Source: Azospirillum brasilense
Lineage (GTDB): Bacteria; Pseudomonadota; Alphaproteobacteria; Azospirillales; Azospirillaceae
Direction: 5' to 3'
Length of the DNA: 64,000 bases
Assembly (NCBI RefSeq): GCF_022023855.1
Contig: NZ_CP059449.1
Location: forward strand, 2,526,001-2,590,000
Shown: positions 30,563-39,038 of the stretch, one piece after another
Numbering within the stretch: position 1 is the first letter of the stretch
Layout of the letters: every line of letters starts with the position of its first letter
Notes under the pieces: model-generated
What the model saw: the letters and a program-made list of their open reading frames with translations, nothing else
Told to the model about the DNA's origin: nothing
Databases searched by the model: none
Made by a program: the position numbers and the translations under genes

Positions 30563-30676
30563 GGCTGTTCCCGTCCCTCTCTCTCCGCCCCCGGTTGCCC
30601 CGGAGTCCCCCCGGTTGACGGGGTTTGGGCCGCGCTTTCATTGCCCCGGAGAGGGAAGCGGCTTGGATTGGTGATA

Positions 30677-30686
30677 CGGTATACCA
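30677..30686. promoter_or_regulatory. Oxalate-regulon palindrome, site I
   Basis: CGGTATACCA in GATACGGTATACCAGATG, one mismatch, 115 bp upstream of gntR2. The right flank CCAGATG recurs at other sites. Confidence 0.55.
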
Positions 30687-30800
30687 GATGCCAGCTCATG
30701 ACAAGCGGATATGTTCGGATCGCGGACTGTTTCTTCGATGAACGACGCCACGGCACTTTGTCTGCGGCGGCGGGGCAATTCTGCACCCTTTGTCATTAAC

Positions 30801-30823
30801 TGGCATATCGTATACGGTATCCA
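30801..30823. promoter_or_regulatory. Oxalate-regulon element, compound site J
   Basis: TGGCATATCGTATACGGTATCCA: half-sites at both ends around the dyad CGTATACG. Its first 16 bases match the degenerate site C at 9881-9896 in the pattern TGGYATNTCNTATACG. Confidence 0.45.
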
Positions 30824-30836
30824 AACTCTGCATAAC

Positions 30837-30846
30837 TGGTATACCG
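30837..30846. promoter_or_regulatory. Oxalate-regulon palindrome, site K
   Basis: TGGTATACCG, one mismatch. TTATAG nearby at 30853-30858 could be a -10 element, in which case the palindrome would cover the spacer of a plus-strand promoter. Confidence 0.45.
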
Positions 30847-30859
30847 AATCCATTATAGC

Positions 30860-30969
30860 CCGAACGGACCGCTGGGGGTACAAACGTCCTTGGAACTACA
30901 CGCATTCCTCCCTGTAGATTCCCCCACCTGACGGCTCCGCGGCTTCCTGCCAGCGGAGCCTTCTTTTTT
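30860..30969 (+). ncRNA. Candidate small RNA ending at an orphan terminator
   Basis: No gene precedes the strong plus-strand terminator at 30933-30969, yet TTATAG at 30853 gives a possible promoter. The roughly 110 nt between could fold: TGGGGGTACA (30873-30882) can pair with TGTA (30913-30916) and CCCCCA (30921-30926), and CTACA with TGTAG inside. A leader/attenuator of the CBS-BON gene is the alternative. The start point is a guess. Confidence 0.35.
30933..30969 (+). terminator. Orphan rho-independent terminator
   Basis: GGCTCCGC / GCGGAGCC with a 12-nt loop, followed by TTCTTTTTT. It is not downstream of any plus-strand protein gene. Confidence 0.8.
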
Positions 30970-30997
30970 CCGCCGGCCAAATCGGCCTGCGGCAAAT

Positions 30998-31014
30998 TGG
31001 TATACCGTACACCA
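30998..31014. promoter_or_regulatory. Oxalate-regulon palindromes, overlapping site L
   Basis: TGGTATACCGTACACCA: TGGTATACCG overlaps a second half-site GTACACCA, 71-87 bp upstream of the CBS-BON start codon. Confidence 0.5.
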
Positions 31015-31084
31015 GACAGTTTCACCGCACTTCCTGTGTGTGTATGTTGGCTGGGTCAACGAATCAGGTGAACGGAGGAAAGCC

Positions 31085-31786
31085 ATGAAAGCAGCGGACA
31101 TCATGACCCGTCAGGTCATCACCATCGGTCCCGACGCCACGGTGACCGAAGCCGCGAAGCGCATGCTGGAGAACCGGATCAGCGGCCTGCCCGTCTGCGA
31201 TTCGAACGGGCGCCTGCTCGGCGTCATCAGCGAAGGCGACCTGCTGCGCCGGACGGAGACCGGCACCGTGCGCCGGGCCTCCTGGTGGCTCGCCATGTTT
31301 GCGGGCGCGCCGAACCAAGCCGCCGACTACACCAAGTCCCACGGTCGCCATGTGCGCGACGCGATGACGGAATCGCTGATCTCCGTCACGGAGGAAACCC
31401 CGCTCGACGAGGTGGTCCGCCTGATGGAAGGCAACCGCATCAAGCGCGTTCCGGTGCTGAGCAACGGCAAGCTGGTCGGGATCGTCAGCCGCGCCAACCT
31501 GCTGCATGTACTCGCCAGCATCGCGCCGGACGTCTCCCCGGCCGCCGCGGACGACCGCGTCGTGCGCGACCGGCTTCTGGAAACCCTGCGGGCGCAGCCC
31601 TGGGCGCCGGAGATCAGCGAAAACATCGTGGTGCGCAACGGCGTCGTGCATCTCTGGGGCAGCGTCCGCACCGAGGCGCAGCGTGACGCGATTCGCGTCG
31701 CCGCCGAGAACACCCCCGGCGTCACCCGCGTGGAAAATCACCTGATCATCGTGGATCATGTCGCCGAGGGCGCCGTCGGCTTCTGA
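31085..31786 (+). CDS. CBS-pair plus BON-domain protein
   Basis: 233 residues from ATG 31085 with CGGAGGAAA upstream. Two CBS motifs (about 7-60 and 95-150, the second ending LVGIVSRANLLHVLA) are followed by a BON domain (about 165-228: VRNGVVHLWGSVRTEAQRDA, AENTPGVTRVENHL). CBS pairs sense adenosine nucleotides; BON domains often contact membranes or phospholipid. Regulon site L and a separate terminator make it a single-gene unit. It differs from the two short CBS paralogues at 4127 and 35141. Confidence 0.9.
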   Translation: MKAADIMTRQVITIGPDATVTEAAKRMLENRISGLPVCDSNGRLLGVISEGDLLRRTETGTVRRASWWLAMFAGAPNQAADYTKSHGRHVRDAMTESLISVTEETPLDEVVRLMEGNRIKRVPVLSNGKLVGIVSRANLLHVLASIAPDVSPAAADDRVVRDRLLETLRAQPWAPEISENIVVRNGVVHLWGSVRTEAQRDAIRVAAENTPGVTRVENHLIIVDHVAEGAVGF

Positions 31787-31807
31787 GCCAATCGCCGATG
31801 CGGCAAC

Positions 31808-31848
31808 AAAAAAGCCCCTTCCCGGTTCGTCCGGGAAGGGGCTTTTCC
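31808..31848. terminator. Bidirectional terminator between CBS-BON and pntB
   Basis: AAAAAGCCCCTTCCCGG / CCGGGAAGGGGCTTTT with loop TTCGT, U-tract on both strands. Confidence 0.9.
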
Positions 31849-31863
31849 TTTTTCAGCAGACCT

Positions 31864-33258
31864 TTACTCGGTGGCCTTCACGACCTCTTCGGTGACCTTC
31901 TTGGCGTCGCCGAACAGCATCATGGTGTTGGGGCGGAAGAACAGCTCGTTCTCGACGCCGGCGTAGCCGGCGGCCATGCCGCGCTTGATGAAGAACACCG
32001 TCTTGGCCTTCTCGACGTCGAGGATCGGCATGCCGTAGATCGGCGATTGCGGATCGGTCTTGGCCGCCGGGTTGGTCACGTCGTTGGCGCCGATCACGAA
32101 GGCCACGTCCGCCGTGCCGAAGTCGCGGTTGATGTCCTCCAGCTCGAACACCTCGTCGTAGGGCACGTTGGCCTCGGCCAGCAGCACGTTCATGTGCCCG
32201 GGCATGCGCCCCGCCACCGGATGGATGGCGTACTTGACCTCGACGCCCTCCTTCTTCAGCAGGTCGGCCATCTCGCGCAGCGCGTGCTGCGCCTGGGCCA
32301 CCGCCATGCCGTAGCCGGGGACGATGATCACCGACTGGGCGTTCTTCATGATGTAGGCCGCGTCCTCCGGCGAGCCGGCCTTGACCGTGCCGCGCTCGCC
32401 GCCGCCGGCCGCCGCCGAAGCCGCCCCGCTGTCGCCGCCGAAGCCGCCCAGGATGACGTTGAAGATCGAGCGGTTCATGCCCTTGCACATGATGTAGGAC
32501 AGGATGGCGCCCGACGAGCCGACCAGCGCGCCCGTGACGATCAGCAGGTTGTTCTGCAGCGTGAAGCCGATGCCCGCCGCCGCCCAGCCCGAGTAGCTGT
32601 TCAGCATCGAGATCACCACCGGCATGTCGGCGCCGCCGATCGGCAGGATCAAAAGCAGGCCGAGCGCCAGCGACACGGCGACGATCAGCCACATCGGGGC
32701 ATCGGCGTTGCTCTGCACCAGCCAGACAATGAGGAGGATGGTGAGGATGCCGAGGCCGGCGTTGAGGTGGTGCTGGAAGGGGAAGACCAGCGGCTTGCCG
32801 GTGACCAGCCCCTGCAGCTTGGCAAACGCGACGATCGAGCCGGTGAAGGTGATGGCGCCGATGGCGGTGCCCAGCGCCATCTCGACCAGCGAGCCCTTGG
32901 CGATGGCGCCGGGGACGCCGATACCGTAGGCCTCGGGCGAGTAGAAGGCCGACAGCGCCACGAACACCGCGGCCAGACCGACCAGCGAGTGGAAGGCGGC
33001 GACGAGCTGCGGCAGGGCGGTCATCTCGATCTTCTTGGCGATGACGTAGCCGATGCCGCCGCCGATCGCGATGCCGAGCACGATCATCCAGTAGGACTGG
33101 ACAATGGGCAGGGCCAGCGTGGTCAGCACGGCGATGGTCATGCCGGCCATGCCGAAGAAGTTGCCCTGGCGGGAGGTCTCCGGGCTGGACAGGCCGCGCA
33201 GCGCCATGATGAAGCAGACCGAGGCGACCAGGTAGAGAAGGGCGGACAGGGTTTCCAT
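31864..33258 (-). CDS. pntB: NAD(P) transhydrogenase beta subunit
   Basis: 464 residues from ATG 33258. About nine membrane helices (SALLYLVASVCFIMALRGLSSPETSRQG at the start), then the NADP(H)-binding domain III (IVPGYGMAVAQAQHALRE, HPVAGRMPGHMNVLLAEA, GANDVTNPAA). With PntA1 and PntA2 it couples hydride transfer from NADH to NADP+ to proton entry. Its start is 2 bp after the pntA2 stop. NADPH so made could serve the PanE-family reductase close by; this link is inference from position. Confidence 0.95.
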   Translation of the reverse strand: METLSALLYLVASVCFIMALRGLSSPETSRQGNFFGMAGMTIAVLTTLALPIVQSYWMIVLGIAIGGGIGYVIAKKIEMTALPQLVAAFHSLVGLAAVFVALSAFYSPEAYGIGVPGAIAKGSLVEMALGTAIGAITFTGSIVAFAKLQGLVTGKPLVFPFQHHLNAGLGILTILLIVWLVQSNADAPMWLIVAVSLALGLLLILPIGGADMPVVISMLNSYSGWAAAGIGFTLQNNLLIVTGALVGSSGAILSYIMCKGMNRSIFNVILGGFGGDSGAASAAAGGGERGTVKAGSPEDAAYIMKNAQSVIIVPGYGMAVAQAQHALREMADLLKKEGVEVKYAIHPVAGRMPGHMNVLLAEANVPYDEVFELEDINRDFGTADVAFVIGANDVTNPAAKTDPQSPIYGMPILDVEKAKTVFFIKRGMAAGYAGVENELFFRPNTMMLFGDAKKVTEEVVKATE

Positions 33259-33260
33259 GG

Positions 33261-33695
33261 TTACTTGCCCTTCTTCTTGAACATCGACAGCATGCGCTGG
33301 GTGACCAGGAAGCCGCCGAAGATGTTGACGCTGGCCAGGATGACCGCGAGGAAACCCATGATCTTGGAGAAGCCGAAACCGGCCGGGCCGGCGGCGATCA
33401 GGGCGCCGACGATGATCACCGAGGACACCGCGTTGGTCACCGCCATCAGCGGCGAGTGCAGCGCCGGCGTCACCCGCCACACCACGTAGTAGCCGACGAA
33501 GCAGGCCAGCACGAACACCGTCAGGCCGGTGATGAAGAAGTTGCCGTGGCTCGCCGCGTCCAGGACGGGCGCCGGGATCGGCATCGCGTGGGTCATCTGG
33601 GCAACCTGGACCTGAAGCTCCGCCGTCTGGTTGGTCAGGGTGAGGAGCGAGTGGCGGAAGGCCTCAATCTGGCTCGCGGGATCGGGATGTTCCAT
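33261..33695 (-). CDS. pntA2: NAD(P) transhydrogenase alpha subunit, part 2
   Basis: 144 residues from ATG 33695 with GAGGAGGCG upstream. A polar N-terminus followed by three to four membrane helices ([61 protein letters not shown]). This is the separate membrane part of the alpha subunit, as in the three-subunit enzyme of Rhodospirillum (PntAB). It sits between pntA1 and pntB. Confidence 0.93.
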   Translation of the reverse strand: MEHPDPASQIEAFRHSLLTLTNQTAELQVQVAQMTHAMPIPAPVLDAASHGNFFITGLTVFVLACFVGYYVVWRVTPALHSPLMAVTNAVSSVIIVGALIAAGPAGFGFSKIMGFLAVILASVNIFGGFLVTQRMLSMFKKKGK

Positions 33696-33708
33696 GGAAG
33701 CCGCCTCC

Positions 33709-34881
33709 TCAGACGGTCTGGACTTCGCGGACCGTGTCCGCGAAGGCGGGATGGACGACCTGCCCATCGCGGGTGAGCGCGATGGCCTTCACGATCTCGT
33801 CGTCCCAGTTGAGCGTGACGCCCTTCTCCTTGTCGTGCAGCGACTGCAGCAGCGCGAGCAGGTTCTTGGCGTAGAGGAGCGAGGCGCTCTCGGCGATGCG
33901 GCTGGGGTAGTTGGCATGGCCAACGATCTTCACCCCGTTCTCCGTGGTGACGACCTTGCCCAGCTCCGAGCCCTCGACGTTGCCGCCCTGCTCCACCGCC
34001 AGATCGATCAGCACCGAGCCCGGCTTCATCGACGCCACATGCTCGCGCGTCACCAGGATCGGCGCCTTGCGCCCGGGGATCAGCGCCGTGGTGATGACGA
34101 TGTCCTGCTTCTTGATGTGCTCGGCCACCAGCGCCGCCTGCTGGCGCTTGTAGTCGTCGGACATCTCCTTGGCGTAGCCGCCCGCGGTCTCGGCCTGCTT
34201 GAACTCGTCGTTCTCCACCGCGACGAAGCTGCCGCCCAGCGACTGCACCTGCTCCTTGACCGCCGGGCGCACGTCGGTCGCCGAGACGATGGCGCCCAGC
34301 CGCTTGGCCGTGGCGATGGCCTGCAGACCGGCCACGCCGACGCCCATGATGAAGGCGCGCGCCGGCGGCACCGTGCCCGCCGCGGTCATCATCATCGGGT
34401 AGGCCCGGCCGTACTCGCTGGCCGCATCCACCACCGCCTTGTAGCCGGCGAGGTTGGCCTGCGAGGACAGGACATCCATAACCTGGGCGCGGGTGATGCG
34501 CGGCATGAACTCCATGGCGAAGGCGTTCACCCCGGCCGCCGCGTAGGCCGCCACGTGGTCGCGGCTGTTGTAGGGGTTGAGGATGGCAAACAGCAGCGCG
34601 CCGCGCTTGATCAGCGCCAGCTCGTCGAGGTCCCCCTCCCCGGCCAGCAGCGGGCGCTGCACCTTCAGCACGATGTCGGCGTCGGCCAGCGCCGAGGCGG
34701 CGTCCGGCGCGATCTCCGCGCCGGCGTCCTGATAGACCCGGTCCGGCAGGTTCGAGCCCAGACCGGCCCCGGTCTCGACCACGACGTCGAGACCGAGACC
34801 CTTGATCTTCTTGACGGTCTCCGGAGACGCCGCGACGCGATTCTCGCCCGCGCGCCGCTCCCTGGGTATGGCGATTCTCAT
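33709..34881 (-). CDS. pntA1: NAD(P) transhydrogenase alpha subunit, part 1 (soluble)
   Basis: 390 residues, the soluble NAD(H)-binding domain I related to alanine dehydrogenase. It starts [23 protein letters not shown], with [19 protein letters not shown] as the dinucleotide-binding turn and [38 protein letters not shown] mobile-loop region. First gene of pntA1-pntA2-pntB. No regulon palindrome was seen in the 259-bp upstream spacer. Confidence 0.95.
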   Translation of the reverse strand: MRIAIPRERRAGENRVAASPETVKKIKGLGLDVVVETGAGLGSNLPDRVYQDAGAEIAPDAASALADADIVLKVQRPLLAGEGDLDELALIKRGALLFAILNPYNSRDHVAAYAAAGVNAFAMEFMPRITRAQVMDVLSSQANLAGYKAVVDAASEYGRAYPMMMTAAGTVPPARAFIMGVGVAGLQAIATAKRLGAIVSATDVRPAVKEQVQSLGGSFVAVENDEFKQAETAGGYAKEMSDDYKRQQAALVAEHIKKQDIVITTALIPGRKAPILVTREHVASMKPGSVLIDLAVEQGGNVEGSELGKVVTTENGVKIVGHANYPSRIAESASLLYAKNLLALLQSLHDKEKGVTLNWDDEIVKAIALTRDGQVVHPAFADTVREVQTV

Positions 34882-35140
34882 GGTTGTTGATTGCCTCCCA
34901 AAGCAATCGGCAGGACGAGGCGTCAGCGCTCCGGCCTCGACGGCGGGCGGCCTCGGCGGGCGGCCCGCCGGTCAAATTCTCGAATGATGTCGGTGCCGGT
35001 CAGCGACGAGGCGTGGTCCGGCGTCAGGCCTGCAGGGCGGCGGAGCGGTCACCCGGGATGGATGCGGGTGACCGCCTCCGGACCACCGCCGCCGTCATGG
35101 GAAGGCTAACCTTGAACGCTGTCCAAGGCGCCGTCGTCTG

Positions 35141-35596
35141 TCACTGGGCCGCGGCGACGGGATAGCTGACGACCTCGGCCGTCTCGGCGTCCGGCGGGGC
35201 GGCGTCGAGCTGCGCCTTGATGAGATCGCGCACGCTGACCACGCCGACCAGCGAGGCGCCGTCCAGAACGGGGATGTGGCGAATGGTGTGATCGTCCATC
35301 AACTGGAGCACATGACGGACGGAATCGCCCGGCGCGCAGCAGACGGGATGATGGCTCATCACCGCCGTGACCGGCAGGGACAGGATGCCCGGCCCGCGGT
35401 CGGTCAGGCTGCGCACGATGTCGCGTTCGGAAATCACCCCGACGACCGTGTTGCCCTCGGTCCGGCAGACGTCCTTGACCACCAGCGCGCCGGTGTTTTC
35501 GGCCTTCAGAAGACGCAACGCCGTTTCCACGGTTTCGTTGATGCGCACCGTGCCGATGCGCGTCCCCTTCCGGCGGAGAATGTCTTCAACCCTCAT
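35141..35596 (-). CDS. Tandem CBS-domain protein (CBS3)
   Basis: 151 residues with two CBS motifs and no other domain. Paralogue of CBS1 at 4127 (shared ALVVKDVCRTEGN, then SERD and RH.PVLDG.SLVGVVS). It lies 99 bp downstream of the PanE-family gene on the same strand and is probably in its transcript, hence under operator site M. A possible nucleotide-sensing partner of the pathway enzymes. Confidence 0.88.
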   Translation of the reverse strand: MRVEDILRRKGTRIGTVRINETVETALRLLKAENTGALVVKDVCRTEGNTVVGVISERDIVRSLTDRGPGILSLPVTAVMSHHPVCCAPGDSVRHVLQLMDDHTIRHIPVLDGASLVGVVSVRDLIKAQLDAAPPDAETAEVVSYPVAAAQ

Positions 35597-35619
35597 GACG
35601 CTCCTCCTGTGAAGCGATT

Positions 35620-35685
35620 GTCCGGCCCCTCGGCGTTGCTTCGCTTCGTCGTTGGGGGCGTTGGTTTCTGTGTGCGGGGCCGGAC
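35620..35685 (-). other. Long-range inverted repeat between panE-like and CBS3 genes
   Basis: GTCCGGCCCC (35620-35629) and GGGGCCGGAC (35676-35685), perfect 10-bp arms separated by 46 bp. It could fold in the mRNA between the two genes and set their relative expression. Confidence 0.35.
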
Positions 35686-35695
35686 GGTGTCCGCC

Positions 35696-36721
35696 CTACT
35701 GGGCGGCGACCGCGGGTGCGGCCTCGGACGACGCCCGCTGCGGGCGGGTGTAGCAGTCGGCGATCTCGCCGCGCTGGCGGACGAGGGCCAGGACCACGTC
35801 GATGGTCGGGGTCGCCACGCCGACCATGCGGCCCATCTCCTGGACCACCGACAGCAGGGCATCGATCTCCATCGGACGGCCGCGCTCCAAATCCTGGAGC
35901 ATGGAGGTCTTGTGCGCGCCGACCGCGCCGGCGCCGTTGATGCGGCGTTCGACATCCACCCGGAAATGCACGCCCAGACGGTCGCCGATCTCCTTGGCCT
36001 CAAGCATCATCGCCTTGGCGACGGCGCGGGTTTCCGGATCGGAGCAGATGACGTCCAGCGTGGCGTGGGTGAGCGCGCTGATCGGGTTGAAGCAGAGGTT
36101 GCCCCACAGCTTCAGCCAGATCTCGTCGCGGATGCGGTCGAGCACCGGGGCGCGCAGGCCACCGGCCTCCATGGCCGCGCTGAGCTTCTTCACGCGGTCG
36201 GACTGGCTGCCGTCCGGCTCGCCCAACGAGAACTTGTCGCCGTAGATATGCTGAATGACGCCGGGTTCGACGACTTCGGTCGCGGGGTAGACGACACAGC
36301 CGATGGCGCGCTCCGGGCTCAGACCGTTCCACTGGATGCCGCCCGGATCGACGGTGTCGAGCACGCGGCCTTCGAACTCGCCGCCGTTCTTGTAGAAGTA
36401 CCAGTAGGGGATGCCGTTGACCGCGGTGACCACGGCGGTGTCCTTGCCGAGCAGCGGCTGGATGGCGTTGACGACGCTGGGAACGGAGTGGGCCTTCAGA
36501 CCGATGATGACGTAGTCCTGCGGGCCGAGTTCCGCCGCGTTGTCGGTGCAGCGGGGGTGGACGACCGTTTCTTCCTCTCCGACGATCAGCTTGACGCCGT
36601 TCTCACGCATGGCCGTGAGATGGGCGCCGCGCGCCACGAGGCTGACATCCGCGCCGGCCTGGTGGAGACGCACACCCAGATACCCGCCGATGGCCCCGGA
36701 CCCAAAGATGCAGATCTTCAT
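35696..36721 (-). CDS. Ketopantoate reductase (PanE) family protein, probable oxalyl-CoA reductase
   Basis: 341 residues from ATG 36721, GAGAGGA upstream. N-terminal NADPH-binding MKICIFGSGAIGGYLGVRL, then the ketopantoate-reductase core DEIWLKLWGNLCFNPISAL with the catalytic lysine and asparagine. Automated annotation would call it 2-dehydropantoate 2-reductase. I recall that Methylobacterium extorquens uses a PanE homologue (PanE2) to reduce oxalyl-CoA to glyoxylate. Operator site M and the frc/oxc and gcl neighbours make that role likely here, joining oxalate to the glycerate pathway. True pantothenate synthesis remains possible. Confidence 0.82.
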   Translation of the reverse strand: MKICIFGSGAIGGYLGVRLHQAGADVSLVARGAHLTAMRENGVKLIVGEEETVVHPRCTDNAAELGPQDYVIIGLKAHSVPSVVNAIQPLLGKDTAVVTAVNGIPYWYFYKNGGEFEGRVLDTVDPGGIQWNGLSPERAIGCVVYPATEVVEPGVIQHIYGDKFSLGEPDGSQSDRVKKLSAAMEAGGLRAPVLDRIRDEIWLKLWGNLCFNPISALTHATLDVICSDPETRAVAKAMMLEAKEIGDRLGVHFRVDVERRINGAGAVGAHKTSMLQDLERGRPMEIDALLSVVQEMGRMVGVATPTIDVVLALVRQRGEIADCYTRPQRASSEAAPAVAAQ

Positions 36722-36812
36722 AACCCGTTTCCTCTCCCCCAATTATCGGCCACGCGCCGCGCAGCCTTTGCAGTAACCCCAATCAATCAGCACACCAAAC
36801 AAATACAGAGTT

Positions 36813-36830
36813 TGGTATACCAGATACCAG
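36813..36830. promoter_or_regulatory. Oxalate-regulon palindrome, site M
   Basis: TGGTATACCA (36813-36822, perfect) followed directly by GATACCAG, so a full site plus a half-site, 92 bp upstream of the PanE-family gene. The same compound form is at 38651. Confidence 0.65.
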
Positions 36831-36981
36831 ATGTCAACTGGCAAAATAGACCCTGTCGAGGGAGGGACATGATCCGGAATCGGGCGAGAATCCTGGGTTT
36901 TCCAACGAAAGTTCGAGCATGGAAAACCGGACGCCCGGCCCGTCCGGACGCCCGGTTCGCGGGTCCATCCGGTGTGCTGGA

Positions 36982-37452
36982 TCAGGTGAGCGGCAGGACG
37001 AGTTGGAATGCCTTAACCGTCATCCGCTTGCGGTGATAGAAGCGGTGCGCGTCGCCGCGCTGGACGCCGGAGATGATTTCCATCTGGGCGCAGCCCTTTT
37101 CGCGGGCCTGACCAGCCAGCCAATCGAACAGCTTGTCGCCCAGACCGAAGGAACGGTGCTTCGGCGAGGTGACGAGGTCCTCAACATACATATAGCGGCC
37201 GCGCGATAGGGTCTCGTGAACGCGAAAGCCGCCGCAGCCGGCCACCTCGCCGTCGATGCGCAGGAGCGCCATGTTGTAGCCGTCCTCCATCTGACGGTGG
37301 ATCTGCGCCACGTAGGCGTCGGCGTCCGTCATGTGGGTGCGCAGTTCCTTCACCACCGCGTAGCTGTCGGCGATGTCGGCATCACTCTTTGCAATGGTGA
37401 TCTCGATGGTGGGTTGGTCGGCAGCGTTCTGTTCGGCGATCCGCTGGTCCAT
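36982..37452 (-). CDS. GNAT family N-acetyltransferase
   Basis: 156 residues from ATG 37452; the longer open frame would run through the operator. One GNAT domain, with acetyl-CoA-binding motif YVEDLVTSPKHRSFGLGDKL (RxFGxG type) and a C-terminal GVQRGDAHRFYHRKRM. The acceptor is unknown: a small molecule or a protein lysine. A full regulon palindrome (site N) lies 59 bp upstream. The next gene upstream is an HDAC-family deacetylase with its own copy of the operator, so addition and removal of an acyl group may be co-regulated, as in AcuA/AcuC. Confidence 0.85.
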   Translation of the reverse strand: MDQRIAEQNAADQPTIEITIAKSDADIADSYAVVKELRTHMTDADAYVAQIHRQMEDGYNMALLRIDGEVAGCGGFRVHETLSRGRYMYVEDLVTSPKHRSFGLGDKLFDWLAGQAREKGCAQMEIISGVQRGDAHRFYHRKRMTVKAFQLVLPLT

Positions 37453-37503
37453 CGTGCGTAACTCCCGTTTTTTTGTGTGTTCGAGGGACTCTGTTCGTCC
37501 ATC

Positions 37504-37522
37504 TGGTATTTGGTATACCAGA
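37504..37522. promoter_or_regulatory. Oxalate-regulon palindrome, site N
   Basis: TGGTATT half-site followed by perfect TGGTATACCA (37511-37520) and GA. The unit CTGGTATTTGGTATACCAG lies 52-68 bp upstream of the GNAT gene. Confidence 0.65.
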
Positions 37523-37620
37523 TAATCCGTGCGGGAAGCAACTGCTCCCATGATGCACCCGCACGAAGACCTTCGAAAAGACCTCCCAAATGATGAGGGA
37601 GTCACGCCATGGCGGCACGG

Positions 37621-38550
37621 TCAGCCACGCATCAGGGCCTGGAGATGGGCCGCGCAGCCTTCGGCGAGCCCCACCATGTCGTAGCCGCCCTCCAGCACCG
37701 TCACGACGCGGCCGTCGCACAGCCGGTCCGCCGCCTCCACCAGCTTGCGCGTCGCCCATTCGAAATCCGGCCCTGTGAAGTTCAGCGACGCCAGGGGGTC
37801 GCGGGCGTGGGCGTCGAATCCGGCGGAGATCAGGATCAGCTCCGGCTGGAACTCCTCCAGCGCGGGGAGGATACGGCGCTCCATGGCTTGGCGGAACTCC
37901 ACCGTCCCGGAATGGGGCGGCAGCGGCGCGTTGACGATGTTGTCGGCGACCCCGGTTTCGCTCATCGAGCCGGTGCCGGGATAGAGCGGCGACTGGTGGG
38001 TCGAGGCGAAGAACAGGTCGGCATCGTCCCAGAACATCGCCTGGGTGCCGTTGCCGTGGTGCACGTCGTAATCGACCACGGCCACGCGGGTCAGACCGCG
38101 CCGCTTGCGGGCGTGCTCGGCACCGACCGCCACATTGTTGAAGACGCAGAATCCCATGGCGCGGGCCGGTTCCGCGTGGTGGCCGCAGGGACGGACAGCG
38201 CAGAAGGCGTTCTTCGCCGTCCCATCCAGTACCGCATCCACCGCCGCGCAGACCGCTCCGGCGGCCCGCAGGATCGCCGAACGCGAAGTCGGGGACAGCA
38301 CGGTGTCGGCGTCCAACCGGACATGGCCGCTTTCGGGAACCGCGCTCAGCACGGCGTCCACATAGGCCGGGTCATGCACCCAGCGCAGCTGCTCGACCTC
38401 CGCCTCCGGAGCCTCGAAGCGGGGCAGATCGCGGAACTCGTCGCGGTCCAGAACCTCCCATACCACGGCGATTCGCTCGGGACGCTCCGGGTGCCCCGGG
38501 CCGGTGTCGTGCGCCAGGAAGTCCGGATGGGTGAAAATGGCGGTGGTCAT
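37621..38550 (-). CDS. Histone deacetylase / acetylpolyamine amidohydrolase family protein
   Basis: 309 residues from ATG 38550, AGGGGAGGAG upstream. Class II-type HDAC fold with all expected zinc ligands: VVDYDVHHGNGTQ (Asp and His) and ISAGFDAHARDPL (Asp), plus the paired histidines in PCGHHAEP. It hydrolyses acetyl-amides of lysine or polyamines. The family includes AcuC, which reactivates acetylated acetyl-CoA synthetase in Bacillus. Operator site O lies 100 bp upstream, placing it in the oxalate regulon. Activity on another acyl group cannot be judged by eye. Confidence 0.9.
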   Translation of the reverse strand: MTTAIFTHPDFLAHDTGPGHPERPERIAVVWEVLDRDEFRDLPRFEAPEAEVEQLRWVHDPAYVDAVLSAVPESGHVRLDADTVLSPTSRSAILRAAGAVCAAVDAVLDGTAKNAFCAVRPCGHHAEPARAMGFCVFNNVAVGAEHARKRRGLTRVAVVDYDVHHGNGTQAMFWDDADLFFASTHQSPLYPGTGSMSETGVADNIVNAPLPPHSGTVEFRQAMERRILPALEEFQPELILISAGFDAHARDPLASLNFTGPDFEWATRKLVEAADRLCDGRVVTVLEGGYDMVGLAEGCAAHLQALMRG

Positions 38551-38650
38551 CGAGTCTTCTCCTCCCCTGTACCGATGATTTGAGGCTGGTCGATCGCACG
38601 ACGGTGCGGAAGCGCATGCCATCCCGAGTCGACGCGCGCCCTTGTCTTAT

Positions 38651-38668
38651 ATGTATACCAGATACCAG
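38651..38668. promoter_or_regulatory. Oxalate-regulon palindrome, site O
   Basis: ATGTATACCAGATACCAG: GTATACCA with a degenerate left end, followed by the half-site GATACCAG, the same compound form as site M. 101 bp upstream of the HDAC-family gene. Confidence 0.5.
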
Positions 38669-38791
38669 AATGGGCCAAATCGCTTTGCTGTCAAACCGTC
38701 AGCACCTCCACCGTCCAAGCGCAAGACCCCTTATCCGAACAAGGGCCATCAACGCTTCCGAAGGTGGTAGAGCAGCCCTCGCACGCCGAGT

Positions 38792-38814
38792 CTGTTTGTT
38801 ACGCTGACAAACAG
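38792..38814. repeat. Inverted repeat CTGTTTGT-N7-ACAAACAG
   Basis: Perfect 8-bp arms with a 7-bp centre, between sites O and P. Operator or RNA hairpin; no U-tract follows. Confidence 0.4.
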
Positions 38815-38834
38815 CTTGCGCCGGAAACTGTATC

Positions 38835-38844
38835 TGGCATACCA
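38835..38844. promoter_or_regulatory. Oxalate-regulon palindrome, site P
   Basis: TGGCATACCA in TATCTGGCATACCATATC, one base from a perfect dyad, 195 bp upstream of OFA3. Confidence 0.55.
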
Positions 38845-39038
38845 TATCTCTAATGCCAAAAACGCTCACCCCGCGAGCTTAAGCCGCCCACACCAAGCGG
38901 CCGGTTCCACGGTCAGGCCAAGGCGATGGAGACGACCCGGCACACCACGGGGAAACCTCCGGTCAAAAAAACAAAAACAACCCGACTCAAAAAAGCAAAA
39001 GACCGCTTCGCAAAGAGATCGCTTCTAGGAGGAGAGAA

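Larger units (their letters stand above)
30563..31084. other. 522-bp control region between gntR2-oxc-frc and the CBS-BON gene
   Basis: No convincing protein gene. It carries regulon palindromes at 30677, 30801-30823, 30837 and 30998-31014, and an orphan terminator at 30933-30969 that may end a small RNA. Confidence 0.65.
38551..39038. other. 488-bp divergent control region, HDAC-family gene / OFA3
   Basis: No credible gene. It contains regulon sites O (38651) and P (38835) and, between them, an inverted repeat at 38792-38814. Confidence 0.6.

Noticed and set aside
28074..30641. Single 855-residue oxc frame reaching upstream through gntR2
   Set aside because: The frame is open only by GC bias. 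The oxc start at 29831 has a clear ribosome site, and the upstream part is antisense-frame noise over the GntR gene.
30711..30917. 68-codon plus-strand open frame through the gntR2/CBS-BON control region
   Set aside because: It runs across several operator copies, has no ribosome site, and its translation is unlike a folded protein.
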